NCBI GenBank assembly: GCA_946188165.1
Contig: CAMHTW010000035.1
Coordinates: forward strand, 1-36,699
Source: an uncultured Prevotella sp.
Lineage (GTDB): Bacteria > Bacteroidota > Bacteroidia > Bacteroidales > Bacteroidaceae
Length of the DNA stretch: 36,699 bases
Direction: 5' to 3'
Part shown: positions 6,551-16,440 of the stretch, one piece after another
Layout of the letters: each line of letters opens with the position of its first letter
Position numbering within the stretch: position 1 is the first letter of the stretch
Translations under genes and position numbers: made by a program
Notes under the pieces: generated by a model
What the model was told of the DNA's origin: nothing
The model's database searches: none
Seen by the model: only the letters and a program-made list of their open reading frames with translations

Positions 6551-9175
6551 ATGGTACAGAAACACAACGCAAAACAACGGCATTATTGGATGATCGCCGC
6601 CTGCGGATTGCTGATAGGTACCTCAGCTTTACAGGGCTGTAAGGACGATGACGTTCTTACAGGACAGCCCTCATGGTTGGGTAATTCTATCTATGAGCGT
6701 CTGGAAGAGGATGGCAATTACAAGACAATGCTGAAGTTGATTGACGACCTGGGACAGCACGAGGTGCTCAGCCACACAGGTTCGAAAACTTTGTTTGCAG
6801 CTGACGACGCTGCTTTCCAAAGTTGGTTTAAGAACGGCAATAACCCATGGGGAGTTGACAGTTATGACAAGCTCACCCCTGCCCAGAAGAAGCTCTTGTT
6901 GAACAACTCTATGGTCAACAACGCTTATCTGATTGAGCTATTGTCGAACGGCAAACCTCAAGGAGAGGACAACCATCCTGAGGAAGGTCGCACGATGCGT
7001 CGTCTGACGGCTACCAGTGTTTTCGACTCAGTTCAGATTATGAAGCCCGAACAGATGCCCAACACAGAGGTATGGGCTAAGTTCAAGGACAACGGCAGAA
7101 GCATTCCCATCCTGAAGGATGCCTCAGCAGCCCCGATGATTCACTTCCTACCCATCTTCATGAAGATCAACCAAATGACGAATATGGACTTGGAGGTGCT
7201 GACTAACCATCAGGCCAACGACATCAACGAGGCCTGGGTCAACGGCAAAAAAGTGATAGAACGCGATATCACCTGCAAGAATGGTTATATCCAGAAAGTC
7301 GGTGGCGTCATTGAATCATCGCCCAACATGGCAGAGATTATCCACCAGCATGCGGAGATGTCGAAATGGGCAGAGTTGATGGACCGTTTCTGTGCCCCCT
7401 ATTATACGGCAGACGGCACGAAGGAGTACAACCGTCTCTATAACAATCAAGACTCGGTCTATGTCCTTCGTTACTATAGCGAAAATTCTGGTGACGGTCC
7501 AAACCTCTCCACACCAGACGGCAAGTCCATATCCGCCAAGTTGCCTTTTGACCCAGGATGGAACCAATATGTCAGTTCCTCTGGAGATGCCAACATGAAC
7601 TACGACGCCGGTGCCATGATTGTACCTACCAATGAGGCTTTGAATAACTGGTGGGACAACGAAGGAAAGGACCTGAAGACTGAATATGGCGAGATTGACA
7701 GTCTTCCTGATGCTACACTTTCCAAGCTCATCAAGGTCAATATGCTCCCTGTATTTACAGAGGCTATTCCCTCGAAATTCGACCTTGTGCTCAATGATGC
7801 CAAGCAACCGATAGGCATCAAGAATGAAGACATTGCATCCTGTTTCATGGGATGTAATGGTGTGGTTTATATGACCAACAAGGTATTCACCCCTGCTGAA
7901 TTTCAGTCCGTAGCATATCCTGCTTTGGCTCACCCCACAACGATGAACGTCATCTACTGGGCCATCGACCAGCTGGACTTCCTGCCCTATTTGCTTTCTA
8001 TGGACTCGAAGTACAGTCTGATTCTGCCATCTAACGATGCCATGCTGTGGTATGTTGACCCCTACTCTTACGGAAACGAGAAGAACGGCATGGAAGCTCC
8101 GAACGTATTTGCCTTCCAGTATGATGCGACAAAGACGACCGAGGCAGAAAAAGTAAGAGCTTTCCAATATGCATGTACTGTCGGTGATGATGGTACGATA
8201 ACCATTGATGAAAGTATTGCAAGAAGAGAGGTTACTGACCGCAATGTCATAAACGACTGCCTAAGACGCTTGATGAATCAGCTGATTATCGTCGGCGATA
8301 TTGAAGACGGACATGAGTTCTATAAGTCAAAGGGAGGCACGCCCCTCCGTGTATTCAAAGATAATGGTCGCTTGGCCATTGCCGGTGGCTGGCAGATGGA
8401 ACATCATAACAAGCCCCTGCACGTTGATGACATCTACGTAAAGAACAATGGTAAATCCTATATCATCAACGACCAGATGCCTTTGACTACGGATCAGACC
8501 GTCTACCTGACATTGGAGAAGCACGAGGAATTCTCGCTGTTCAAAGAGTTGCTAGAGTACGATGTTGCCGACTTAATGGCGACCACCGTTACCAAGAACA
8601 ATTACAGTGCCGGTATGCAGAAGAAGGGAAGCAAGAACCTGAAACTGCTCGACAACTACAACTATACTATTTATGTACCCACGAACAGTGCCATCCAGAA
8701 ACTGATTGACGATGGTCTGCTGCCCACATGGGAAGACTATGAGGCTCAGACTGAGGAAGTCTGGGGGTCTGAAGAGCTTGCAGCACAAGCTCAGGCTATA
8801 ATCAAGGACATCATTGTCAACTTTGTCCGCTATCACGTACAAGACCATGCGATTCTGATTGGCATGGATCCTGAGAATGGCAAGTACCAGAATTCTTTCG
8901 AAACGATGAAACGTAATGATGAAACAGGTCGTTTCTTCTCCCTGACAGTCAACAATGAAGGTAACCAGATGTGGGTCAAGGATGTCCTTGGCAAGACACA
9001 CAATGTTATTAAGACCGAAGGACTCTACAACAGCATCTGCCGTGAATACTGGTTCAAGAGCACCGGTCAGTGCTACATGGCATCAGATGCCGTTATCCAC
9101 CAGATAGACGGTGTGCTCCTGACCGAAGAAATGACTCCTTGGCAAGACAAACTTAATAAACTCAAAAATCAGTAA
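6551..9175 (+). CDS. Fasciclin (FAS1) repeat surface lipoprotein, four domains
   Basis: An 874-residue lipoprotein. The N-terminal stretch ends in the lipobox LQGC with Cys30; the following KDDD fits the Bacteroidetes lipoprotein export signal for the outer face of the outer membrane. Four FAS1-type domains can be read from their characteristic strands: LFAADDAAFQ (near residue 77), MIVPTNEALNNW (near 356), LILPSNDAMLWY (near 489) and IYVPTNSAIQKL (near 709). The last ends with AVIHQIDGVLL. FAS1 domains mediate adhesion or glycan and protein binding. It is the first gene of the Sus-like operon, three bases before SusC, so it probably works with that transporter; the ligand is unknown. Confidence 0.82.
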   Translation: MVQKHNAKQRHYWMIAACGLLIGTSALQGCKDDDVLTGQPSWLGNSIYERLEEDGNYKTMLKLIDDLGQHEVLSHTGSKTLFAADDAAFQSWFKNGNNPWGVDSYDKLTPAQKKLLLNNSMVNNAYLIELLSNGKPQGEDNHPEEGRTMRRLTATSVFDSVQIMKPEQMPNTEVWAKFKDNGRSIPILKDASAAPMIHFLPIFMKINQMTNMDLEVLTNHQANDINEAWVNGKKVIERDITCKNGYIQKVGGVIESSPNMAEIIHQHAEMSKWAELMDRFCAPYYTADGTKEYNRLYNNQDSVYVLRYYSENSGDGPNLSTPDGKSISAKLPFDPGWNQYVSSSGDANMNYDAGAMIVPTNEALNNWWDNEGKDLKTEYGEIDSLPDATLSKLIKVNMLPVFTEAIPSKFDLVLNDAKQPIGIKNEDIASCFMGCNGVVYMTNKVFTPAEFQSVAYPALAHPTTMNVIYWAIDQLDFLPYLLSMDSKYSLILPSNDAMLWYVDPYSYGNEKNGMEAPNVFAFQYDATKTTEAEKVRAFQYACTVGDDGTITIDESIARREVTDRNVINDCLRRLMNQLIIVGDIEDGHEFYKSKGGTPLRVFKDNGRLAIAGGWQMEHHNKPLHVDDIYVKNNGKSYIINDQMPLTTDQTVYLTLEKHEEFSLFKELLEYDVADLMATTVTKNNYSAGMQKKGSKNLKLLDNYNYTIYVPTNSAIQKLIDDGLLPTWEDYEAQTEEVWGSEELAAQAQAIIKDIIVNFVRYHVQDHAILIGMDPENGKYQNSFETMKRNDETGRFFSLTVNNEGNQMWVKDVLGKTHNVIKTEGLYNSICREYWFKSTGQCYMASDAVIHQIDGVLLTEEMTPWQDKLNKLKNQ

Positions 9176-9178
9176 GGT

Positions 9179-12100
9179 ATGCGAATACTCAGATCAATCA
9201 TCATAATATTTGCGCTGATGACGGCATTGACTGTCAGTGCACAGACAATATCCTCGGTCCATGGAAATGTAAGCGATGAAATGGGCCCGGTGATGGGTGC
9301 TACTGTTTGCGAGATTGACGGCAACGGGCGTATTATCGAGTCAACCGTCACTGACCTAAACGGTAACTTTACCATGAGAGTAAAGAACCAGAAGGACAGA
9401 ATTCGCTTCAGCTATGTCGGTTCGAAGACTGTTACCCACCCCATCAACCGTACGAACTACAAAATCGTCCTGGCTTCAGCCACCCAGCTGCAGGATGTTA
9501 CCGTCAAGGGTAAGCGCCGTGTCCAGAATATCGGTCTGCCCATCCCTGAGCGAGAAGTTGCCAACGCTACCCAGACCTTCTCCATGAAGGATGTGGAAGG
9601 TATGGCCTTCACGACGATTGACGAAGCTATCCAGGGTCGTATTGCCGGTCTTGACATCATCGGTAACTCTGGTGACCTGGGTTCTGGTTCTACGATGCGC
9701 TTGCGTGGTGCCTCGTCACTTTCAACCCTGACAGACTCTAACCCACTTATCGTTGTCGACGGTAACGTACGCGAGGTAAACCTCAGCAACTTCGATATGG
9801 CTGGTGCTAATAACGAGCAATTCGCCGAACTGCTTAACATCAACCCTGAAGACATTTCCGACATCCGCGTGCTGAAAGATGCCGCCGCTACAGCCATCTA
9901 CGGTTCACAAGGTGGTAACGGTGTCATTGAGCTTACCACCAAGCGTGGTGTCCGTGGTAAACCCCGTTTGCAGTACTCACTGAAGTTGACAGGTACCTAC
10001 CAGCCTAAGGGCTATGACCTGTTGAGCGGTGATGACTACACGATGCTGTTGAAGGAGTCTTACTTCAATCCAGAACAGAGCAGTAGTGCTTCAAACATTC
10101 CTGAGTTGAACTACGACCCCACGTTCTCGGAATACGAGCAGTATAACAACAACACCGACTGGCGTGATGCTGTTACCCAGTGGGGTCTTCGCCAGAACCA
10201 CTATGTGACTATCACTGGTGGTGGTGAGAAAGCCCTCTTCCGTATCGGTGCTGGTTACGACCATGAGACAGGTACTATGATAGAGCAGAAGCTGCAGCGT
10301 TTCTCTACCCGTGTGAACCTTGACTATAATGTCAGTGAGCGTATTCGTGTCAGCACGAACTTCTCGATGACTTACACCAAGAACGACCGCAACTCTGACG
10401 ACCTGCTGTCCATCGCCATGCGCAAGATGCCAAATATGAGCATTTATGAGCAGAATCCTGTAACCGGAGAAGACACGCCATCCTACTACACGATGCTGCA
10501 GAGTGCCAGCTCAGTATTCGACCGCAACCAGAAGGATTTGGTTAACCCCGTAGCCTCTGCCCGTTTGGCTAAGAACCAGCAGACCACCTACGACATGCAG
10601 CCTGAACTCATCATTCAGTACCAGCTGTTAGGCATGGACGAAGACCATTGGAAACTGGATTACCGTGGTTCTGTCCTGATGAATATCAACAACAGGTATG
10701 AGAATAAATACTATCCGCAGGAGTTGAAGAGCGTCTCTTGGAACAGTGGTGTCAACACGACTCATGACAGTTCTTCGAAGAGCGTATCTTTCAACACCAA
10801 GCAGCAGCTGATTCTCAGACCTGCCTTCAAGAACAAAGACCATTCGCTCATGATTCTGGGCCGTTTCGAACTTACCAGCGGTTCATCTACTGGACAGTTG
10901 GAAGAAAAGCAGGGTGTAGCTTCAGGCATCACCAGTACACAGGGCGGTGGCCAGATTACCAACATGCAATCCAGCTACAATGAGTGGCGTTCCATGTACT
11001 TCACAGCCAATGCGCACTATGCTTATAAGGAGCGCTACATCATCGACGCCTCACTACGTGCCGACGGTACCACCAAGTTCGGTCCTGGTCACCGTTGGGG
11101 TTACTTCCCCTCTGTTTCGCTGAAATGGATTATCAGCGACGAGCCTTGGATGAAGCCTACCCGTAAGTGGCTGTCCATGTTTGCTATCCGTCCCAGCTGG
11201 GGTCGTGTAGGTAACCAGCCTGGTCAGGACTATCTATACACTTCAAAATATGTTTCCACCAACCGCTATATTGACATGATGGCCATGAAACCGGATAACA
11301 TTCGACTTTCTGACATGATGTGGGAGATTAAGGAGAGTTGGAACGGCGGTATCGATATCGGTCTCTTTAACGACCGTATCAATCTCACCATCGAAGGCTA
11401 TGTACAGACTACGACAGATATGTTGATGGCGAACTTCCGTATTCCCTCCAACTCTGGTTTTGCTACCGTCCCCTATCGCAACAACGGTAAGATGCGCAAT
11501 ACCGGTTGGGAGTTCCATATCAGCACCAACCGCATGATTACCATTGGCAAGAAGTTCTGGATGGACATGAATGCCAACTTCGGTAACAATCGTAACGAAC
11601 TGCTTGAACTCGACGAGAACCTGCTGGACAACAAGAACTCCGTCTATGGTTTTTCAAACGACGAGCACCTGCGCCGCGTACAATTGCACAATCCAATGGG
11701 CGCTATCTACGGCTTCCGCTACAAGGGTGTCTACCAGTATAACTATTCAACCTTCAAGCGCATGACGCCCGAGGAACAGAAGCAGTTCCTGGCAGAGGGC
11801 AAGACAGCCCCTGTAGCCTTGAACGAGAAGGGTGAAGTCATCTTGGATGCCAAGGGTGATCCCCTGCGCATGATGTTCAACTACACTAATGATGCTACAG
11901 GCCGTAACTATCACTTCAACGGTGGTGACGCTATCTACGAGGATATCAACCACGACGGTCAGATCAATGCCCTTGATATCGTTTACCTGGGTTCTTCACT
12001 GCCTAAGCTCACCGGTGGTTTCGGATTCTCCTTCAACTACGGTGACTGGCGTCTGACCACCCAGTTCAACTACCGCGTTGGTAACAAGATTCTGAACAAG

Positions 12101-12496
12101 GCCCGTCTGCATGCCGAAGCCATGATTGGTAACGACAATCAGAGCCAGGCCGTGAACTACCGCTGGCGTAAGGAAGGTGACGTCACCTCTATTCCACGCG
12201 CCATGTACGGTAATAACTCGAACTACAACACCCTGGTGAGCGACCGCTTTGTAGAAGACGGCTCTTATCTGCGAATGAATTATGCACAGCTGAACTACAC
12301 TATTCGGAAAAAATATCTGAAATGGGCTGGTGTCAACCGCGTCAGCTTATACGCCAGTGTCAACAATCCATTCGTTATCACCAAGTACTCTGGTGTAGAC
12401 CCCGACATTTCGTTTGGTGGTGAAGATCCTGCCATCGACAATGCCCAGACACCGCGTTCACGCTCTTACACATTAGGTATCACTGTTGAGTTCTAA
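9179..12496 (+). CDS. SusC/RagA-family TonB-dependent outer membrane transporter
   Basis: 1105 residues. A signal peptide (to about residue 21) precedes a carboxypeptidase-regulatory-like beta domain (HGNVSDEMGPVMGATV onward). A plug domain at about 125-256 contains MRLRGASSLSTL, PLIVVDGNVREV and AIYGSQGGNGVIELTTKRG. The rest is a 22-strand barrel ending in LGITVEF with a terminal phenylalanine. No separate STN domain is seen in front. With the SusD lipoprotein just downstream it would import a large ligand into the periplasm using TonB energy. The gene overlaps no neighbour and is probably translated together with the FAS1 gene, whose stop is three bases upstream. Confidence 0.93.
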   Translation: MRILRSIIIIFALMTALTVSAQTISSVHGNVSDEMGPVMGATVCEIDGNGRIIESTVTDLNGNFTMRVKNQKDRIRFSYVGSKTVTHPINRTNYKIVLASATQLQDVTVKGKRRVQNIGLPIPEREVANATQTFSMKDVEGMAFTTIDEAIQGRIAGLDIIGNSGDLGSGSTMRLRGASSLSTLTDSNPLIVVDGNVREVNLSNFDMAGANNEQFAELLNINPEDISDIRVLKDAAATAIYGSQGGNGVIELTTKRGVRGKPRLQYSLKLTGTYQPKGYDLLSGDDYTMLLKESYFNPEQSSSASNIPELNYDPTFSEYEQYNNNTDWRDAVTQWGLRQNHYVTITGGGEKALFRIGAGYDHETGTMIEQKLQRFSTRVNLDYNVSERIRVSTNFSMTYTKNDRNSDDLLSIAMRKMPNMSIYEQNPVTGEDTPSYYTMLQSASSVFDRNQKDLVNPVASARLAKNQQTTYDMQPELIIQYQLLGMDEDHWKLDYRGSVLMNINNRYENKYYPQELKSVSWNSGVNTTHDSSSKSVSFNTKQQLILRPAFKNKDHSLMILGRFELTSGSSTGQLEEKQGVASGITSTQGGGQITNMQSSYNEWRSMYFTANAHYAYKERYIIDASLRADGTTKFGPGHRWGYFPSVSLKWIISDEPWMKPTRKWLSMFAIRPSWGRVGNQPGQDYLYTSKYVSTNRYIDMMAMKPDNIRLSDMMWEIKESWNGGIDIGLFNDRINLTIEGYVQTTTDMLMANFRIPSNSGFATVPYRNNGKMRNTGWEFHISTNRMITIGKKFWMDMNANFGNNRNELLELDENLLDNKNSVYGFSNDEHLRRVQLHNPMGAIYGFRYKGVYQYNYSTFKRMTPEEQKQFLAEGKTAPVALNEKGEVILDAKGDPLRMMFNYTNDATGRNYHFNGGDAIYEDINHDGQINALDIVYLGSSLPKLTGGFGFSFNYGDWRLTTQFNYRVGNKILNKARLHAEAMIGNDNQSQAVNYRWRKEGDVTSIPRAMYGNNSNYNTLVSDRFVEDGSYLRMNYAQLNYTIRKKYLKWAGVNRVSLYASVNNPFVITKYSGVDPDISFGGEDPAIDNAQTPRSRSYTLGITVEF

Positions 12497-12503
12497 AGAG
12501 ATT

Positions 12504-14294
12504 ATGATTATGAAAAGACTATATTATAATATTATTTACGCTATTTGCGTAATAGCCGGGTTCTCTTCCTGCTCTGACTTCTTAGTCATAGAACCCCAGA
12601 ACGAGATTATCTTTGATAAGTTCTGGAATGAGAAAGCCGATGTCGAAGCTATTATTGCCGGATGCTATTCTGGTCTGCAGGAAGAAGCCGTCATCAAGCG
12701 TATGATGGTCTGGGGCGAATTCCGTAGCGATAACATCGGACCAGGCAACAATGTTCAGAGTGACGGAAATCTTGAAAAAATCCTCAAGGAGAATATCGAT
12801 GCCAAAAATAGTTACACCGAGTGGAAAGATTTCTATGCTGTCATCAACCGTTGTAACACGGTCATCAAATATGCTCCAGATGTTTCTGCCAACGATGCTG
12901 CCTATACGGAGAGTGAGTTGCAGGCCAACATCGCTGAAATGGTGGCTATACGCAGTCTTTGCTACTTTTATCTGATCCGCGCCTTCCGCGATGTACCTTT
13001 CTCCAGAGAAGCTTACACCGATGACGATCAGACCATGGACCTGCCTGCTACCAAGTTTGACGCAGTGCTCGACTCGCTGATTTTCGATTTGGAAAGTGTG
13101 AAAAACCAAGCTGTGAAGCGCTATCCTGAAACTAAGGAACTTTACCAGACAGGGCGTGTCACACAGGATTTCATTCATTCTTTACTCTGTGAGCTCTACC
13201 TTTGGAAAAAGGATTATGAGAAATGCGTTTACTATGCTGACTTGGTCATTGATTCAAAGAAACTCATTTATGAGGAGAACCGACAGAAGCGTACTACAAC
13301 CAGCTCCAATGATAACGACATTGACCGTTACAATGGTTTCCCATTGGTCAGCAATTCAAGACAGACCAATTACTATGGTGATGCCTATACCATTTTGTTT
13401 GGTAGAGACAGAAACTATACAGACGAAGTCAATCAGGAAATCATATTCCAGCTGGTATTCAGTGATGACCCACAAGGAAACGGTATGATGGCCAATGGCG
13501 CTGTTAACTCTTTCTACGGCAATGATCGGTCAAGCGTGGGTCTGGTTGCACCGTCAGACTACATCTACGCCCAGGTTGAGGCAACAGGACAGGACCGAAA
13601 AGTCTATGCCGATAAGAACAAGATGTGGGATGCCCGTATCTATATCAATCATATCTATAGAAAAGGTGGCAACAATAGCAACAAGTCTATTAACAAGTAC
13701 ACGACAAGAGATATTGAAATCAGCGCAACGGGCGGCACGACTCCAGAAGCTTCATATTACGATAAATATACCGAGAATCAGAACGGTTCTAACTGGATTA
13801 TCTACCGTCTGACGGATATCATGCTGCTGAAGGCCGAGGCTCTCACCCAGATGATTCGTGAAGGCGATGATGCTGCAACCGTCGACTACAACAAATCCCT
13901 GATGGACAGAGCCTTTACGCTGGTCAATGCCGTTAACAAGCGCTCTATCTGCCAGACCCTGCTTCAGGACACCCTTGTGAGAGCTAATTATGGCAACAAA
14001 GGTGATATGGAAAACTTGGTTCTTCAGGAGCGCCAACGCGAACTGATGTTCGAGGGTAAGCGATGGTTCGACCTCGTCCGTCTCTCACAACGCAATGGCA
14101 ACACTTCAGTACTGAAAAATGCTGCCTTGCAGAAAGCAACGACTGGCTCCGGTCTGATTAGCAATCACCTGTCAAAGATGGATGCCATCTATTGGCCATA
14201 CAATCTTGAAGAATTGAAGGTCAACAAGAAGCTAGTACAGAATCCTGCTTTCGGCAGTGGTGAAGACGAGAGTTACAAGAAGACGACTAAATAA
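12504..14294 (+). CDS. SusD/RagB-family surface lipoprotein
   Basis: 596 residues from the ATG at 12504; a second ATG at 12510 would remove two residues. A TTG at 12488 in SusC's tail extends the frame but is an unlikely start. The signal peptide ends at GFSSC (Cys23). Family features include EPQNEIIFDKFWN near the N-terminus, the TPR-like helices (EMVAIRSLCYFYLIRAFRDVPF) and the C-terminal LQERQRELMFEGKRWFDLVR. It forms the lid of the SusC barrel and binds the ligand. Its pair is the SusC just upstream; its stop is two bases before the next FAS1 gene, so translation is probably coupled. Confidence 0.93.
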   Translation: MIMKRLYYNIIYAICVIAGFSSCSDFLVIEPQNEIIFDKFWNEKADVEAIIAGCYSGLQEEAVIKRMMVWGEFRSDNIGPGNNVQSDGNLEKILKENIDAKNSYTEWKDFYAVINRCNTVIKYAPDVSANDAAYTESELQANIAEMVAIRSLCYFYLIRAFRDVPFSREAYTDDDQTMDLPATKFDAVLDSLIFDLESVKNQAVKRYPETKELYQTGRVTQDFIHSLLCELYLWKKDYEKCVYYADLVIDSKKLIYEENRQKRTTTSSNDNDIDRYNGFPLVSNSRQTNYYGDAYTILFGRDRNYTDEVNQEIIFQLVFSDDPQGNGMMANGAVNSFYGNDRSSVGLVAPSDYIYAQVEATGQDRKVYADKNKMWDARIYINHIYRKGGNNSNKSINKYTTRDIEISATGGTTPEASYYDKYTENQNGSNWIIYRLTDIMLLKAEALTQMIREGDDAATVDYNKSLMDRAFTLVNAVNKRSICQTLLQDTLVRANYGNKGDMENLVLQERQRELMFEGKRWFDLVRLSQRNGNTSVLKNAALQKATTGSGLISNHLSKMDAIYWPYNLEELKVNKKLVQNPAFGSGEDESYKKTTK

Positions 14295-14296
14295 TA

Positions 14297-16402
14297 ATGA
14301 ACGCTATGAAACATAAGAATATATTCAATAAAATTGTGGGAGTTATGCTTTTCGCCATGTTGACTCCCCTCAGCCCGCTGATGCTGACCAGCTGCTCTGA
14401 TGAGCCTGACAGCGAATATTTCTACACCTTCACGGGTGAGATGATGAGCGATTATCTGAAGAATCGTCCTGAATACAGTGAATTTGCAGAGATTGTTGAA
14501 AGAGCTGGTCTGATGGACCTCCTTGCCGCATACGGTCACTATACCTGCTTTGCGCCCAACAACGACGCTGTGGACGAATATTTGAAAGGACGTGGTTTCA
14601 CCAGTGTTTCACAGTTAAGCCAAGAAGACTGTGACACGATTGCCCGTACGCACTTGGTGTCTTACATGTATACCACTTTTGACATGATTGGCCACAAACT
14701 GCCATCAGTGAACATGTTAAGCCGCTATTTGGCTACTGAGCCCGGTTTCGACAGCGACAGTAACGCCGTCATAGTACTGGAAGGCTTGGCCAAGATCAAG
14801 TTTGAGCTGAAAGATGACTCCGTAGAGAATGGTATCATGCAGCCCATCGACAGAGTCATTGAAAAGTCGAACAGCTATATCACAGACTTGATGCGTGACA
14901 ATCCCAAGATCAGCCTCTTCTACGAGGCCCTAGTGAAAACTGGCGTCATCAATGATGTATTACTGGTTGAGGACGCTGACTATGATTATAAGAAACTCGG
15001 AAATAATCCCGTCTATCTTAAATCAGGCGACTACGAACAACAGGGCAAGCCCTATTATTTGCCTGAGACCAAGAAATATGGCTATACTTTCTTTATTGAA
15101 CCAGACTCCATATTAAAAGAAAAATATGGTATCACAAACATCCAAGGTCTCTATGACTTGGCTTGTAGTATTTATGATGAGGTATATCCTGATGATGTGA
15201 ATGCACCTGGACACAGTTTCGAGAATCTGACGGACGACGTCAACCCTCTACGCCGCTTCATTCAGTATCATATTCTTAACAAGATTGCTGCTGCAGCCGA
15301 CGACCTGACTCCTCAGGAGGTTACTAATAAGCCAAACTTTGAAGGTGCCATCGGTATTATCGAAAGTTTGGTTAATCCCAGTGACTGGCATTACACCCTT
15401 TTGCCCCACAAGATGATTAAGGTGGATAAGGTCACTGTCTCAAAATATCGTGAAGGTTGCAAAAGAGGAGAACGCTATGTCAACCGTCGTTGCGATGAAA
15501 AGTACAAATTCATAGGTCAGCATATTCTAGCGGATCAAGACGATAAAGACAAAGCAAAAGGGTTAGATCACGATGGCATCAATGGACATTATTTCTATGT
15601 TGACGACATCGTGGCATTTAACAAGGATGTAGAGAACGTTATTCACAATGTTCGTATCCGCATGGACTTCAATTCAGTCTTCCCAGAGTTTATCACTAAT
15701 GGTCTGCGCATCTTAGGTGACCCTTGGCAATCAGATAGCGGTGAAGAGAAATACGGTCGTAGTGTATTGTTCCCGGAGGGTTATCTTGATGGTGTTACAT
15801 TCAGCAACTGCCAGTTTACCTGGAGACGACCTGTTGCCATGTATAATATCTACATGTGGGACGAATTTGCCCTCAAAGGCAACTATGACTTCACATTCCG
15901 TCTGCCACCTGTACCATTCGATGGTGAATGGCAGATTCGTCTTGGCTTTACATCACAGGAATCTCGTGGTGTTGCCCAAATTTACGTTGACAATGTACCA
16001 CAGGGTATTCCTTTGGATATGACCAAGAATATGAACACGGAATTCTACATGGGTGATGACTTTATCAGCGAAATCGAGGATTACGACAATTTGAGCGAAG
16101 AAGAGAAGGCTGAGTACATCAAGACCATGAAGAACCTTGGTGTCTACACCTATCCGCGTTCTGTATTCTGTGACAATGGCGGTTCCGGCAACTTGGGCTA
16201 TCCTTGTGTATACGATATCGGTTTCCGTAAAATCATCAGTCAGTCGTATCTGGATTCTACTAAGGACCATTATTTGAGAATACGTGTGGCCTCTGATGGT
16301 AAGCAAGGTAACAATAACGAGTTTGCACTCGACTTCCTCGAACTGGTACCCAAGAGCGTCTATGGCGTTGGCAGCGACGGTGAGACGGAGGATGACCTCT
16401 AA
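14297..16402 (+). CDS. FAS1-domain surface lipoprotein with C-terminal beta-sandwich
   Basis: 701 residues. Lipobox LTSC with Cys33, then SDEPDSE, which fits a surface-export signal. An N-terminal FAS1 domain (AEIVERAGLMDLLAAYGHY, TCFAPNNDAVDEYL, ARTHLVSYMY) is followed by a second, more divergent one (about residues 190-430). From about residue 450 to the end is a beta-rich domain (NVRIRMDFNSVFPEF, QIYVDNVPQGIPLDM, EFALDFLELVP) that looks like a jelly-roll binding module. No catalytic motif is seen. It lies inside the Sus operon, two bases after SusD, so it is probably an accessory ligand-binding protein of the transporter. Confidence 0.75.
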   Translation: MNAMKHKNIFNKIVGVMLFAMLTPLSPLMLTSCSDEPDSEYFYTFTGEMMSDYLKNRPEYSEFAEIVERAGLMDLLAAYGHYTCFAPNNDAVDEYLKGRGFTSVSQLSQEDCDTIARTHLVSYMYTTFDMIGHKLPSVNMLSRYLATEPGFDSDSNAVIVLEGLAKIKFELKDDSVENGIMQPIDRVIEKSNSYITDLMRDNPKISLFYEALVKTGVINDVLLVEDADYDYKKLGNNPVYLKSGDYEQQGKPYYLPETKKYGYTFFIEPDSILKEKYGITNIQGLYDLACSIYDEVYPDDVNAPGHSFENLTDDVNPLRRFIQYHILNKIAAAADDLTPQEVTNKPNFEGAIGIIESLVNPSDWHYTLLPHKMIKVDKVTVSKYREGCKRGERYVNRRCDEKYKFIGQHILADQDDKDKAKGLDHDGINGHYFYVDDIVAFNKDVENVIHNVRIRMDFNSVFPEFITNGLRILGDPWQSDSGEEKYGRSVLFPEGYLDGVTFSNCQFTWRRPVAMYNIYMWDEFALKGNYDFTFRLPPVPFDGEWQIRLGFTSQESRGVAQIYVDNVPQGIPLDMTKNMNTEFYMGDDFISEIEDYDNLSEEEKAEYIKTMKNLGVYTYPRSVFCDNGGSGNLGYPCVYDIGFRKIISQSYLDSTKDHYLRIRVASDGKQGNNNEFALDFLELVPKSVYGVGSDGETEDDL

Positions 16403-16440
16403 ATAATTGATAATTGACAATTGATAATTGAAAATTGACA
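16403..16440. repeat. Heptamer array between two FAS1 genes
   Basis: Five 7-bp units of the form ATTGAYA/ATTGAAA run from the base after the stop codon up to the ATG at 16441. Confidence 0.8.

Noticed and set aside
7316..8167. Long open frame (283 codons) on the minus strand inside the first FAS1 gene
   Set aside because: It is fully contained in a gene with clear domains, its translation has no recognisable family, and it looks like a shadow of the coding strand.
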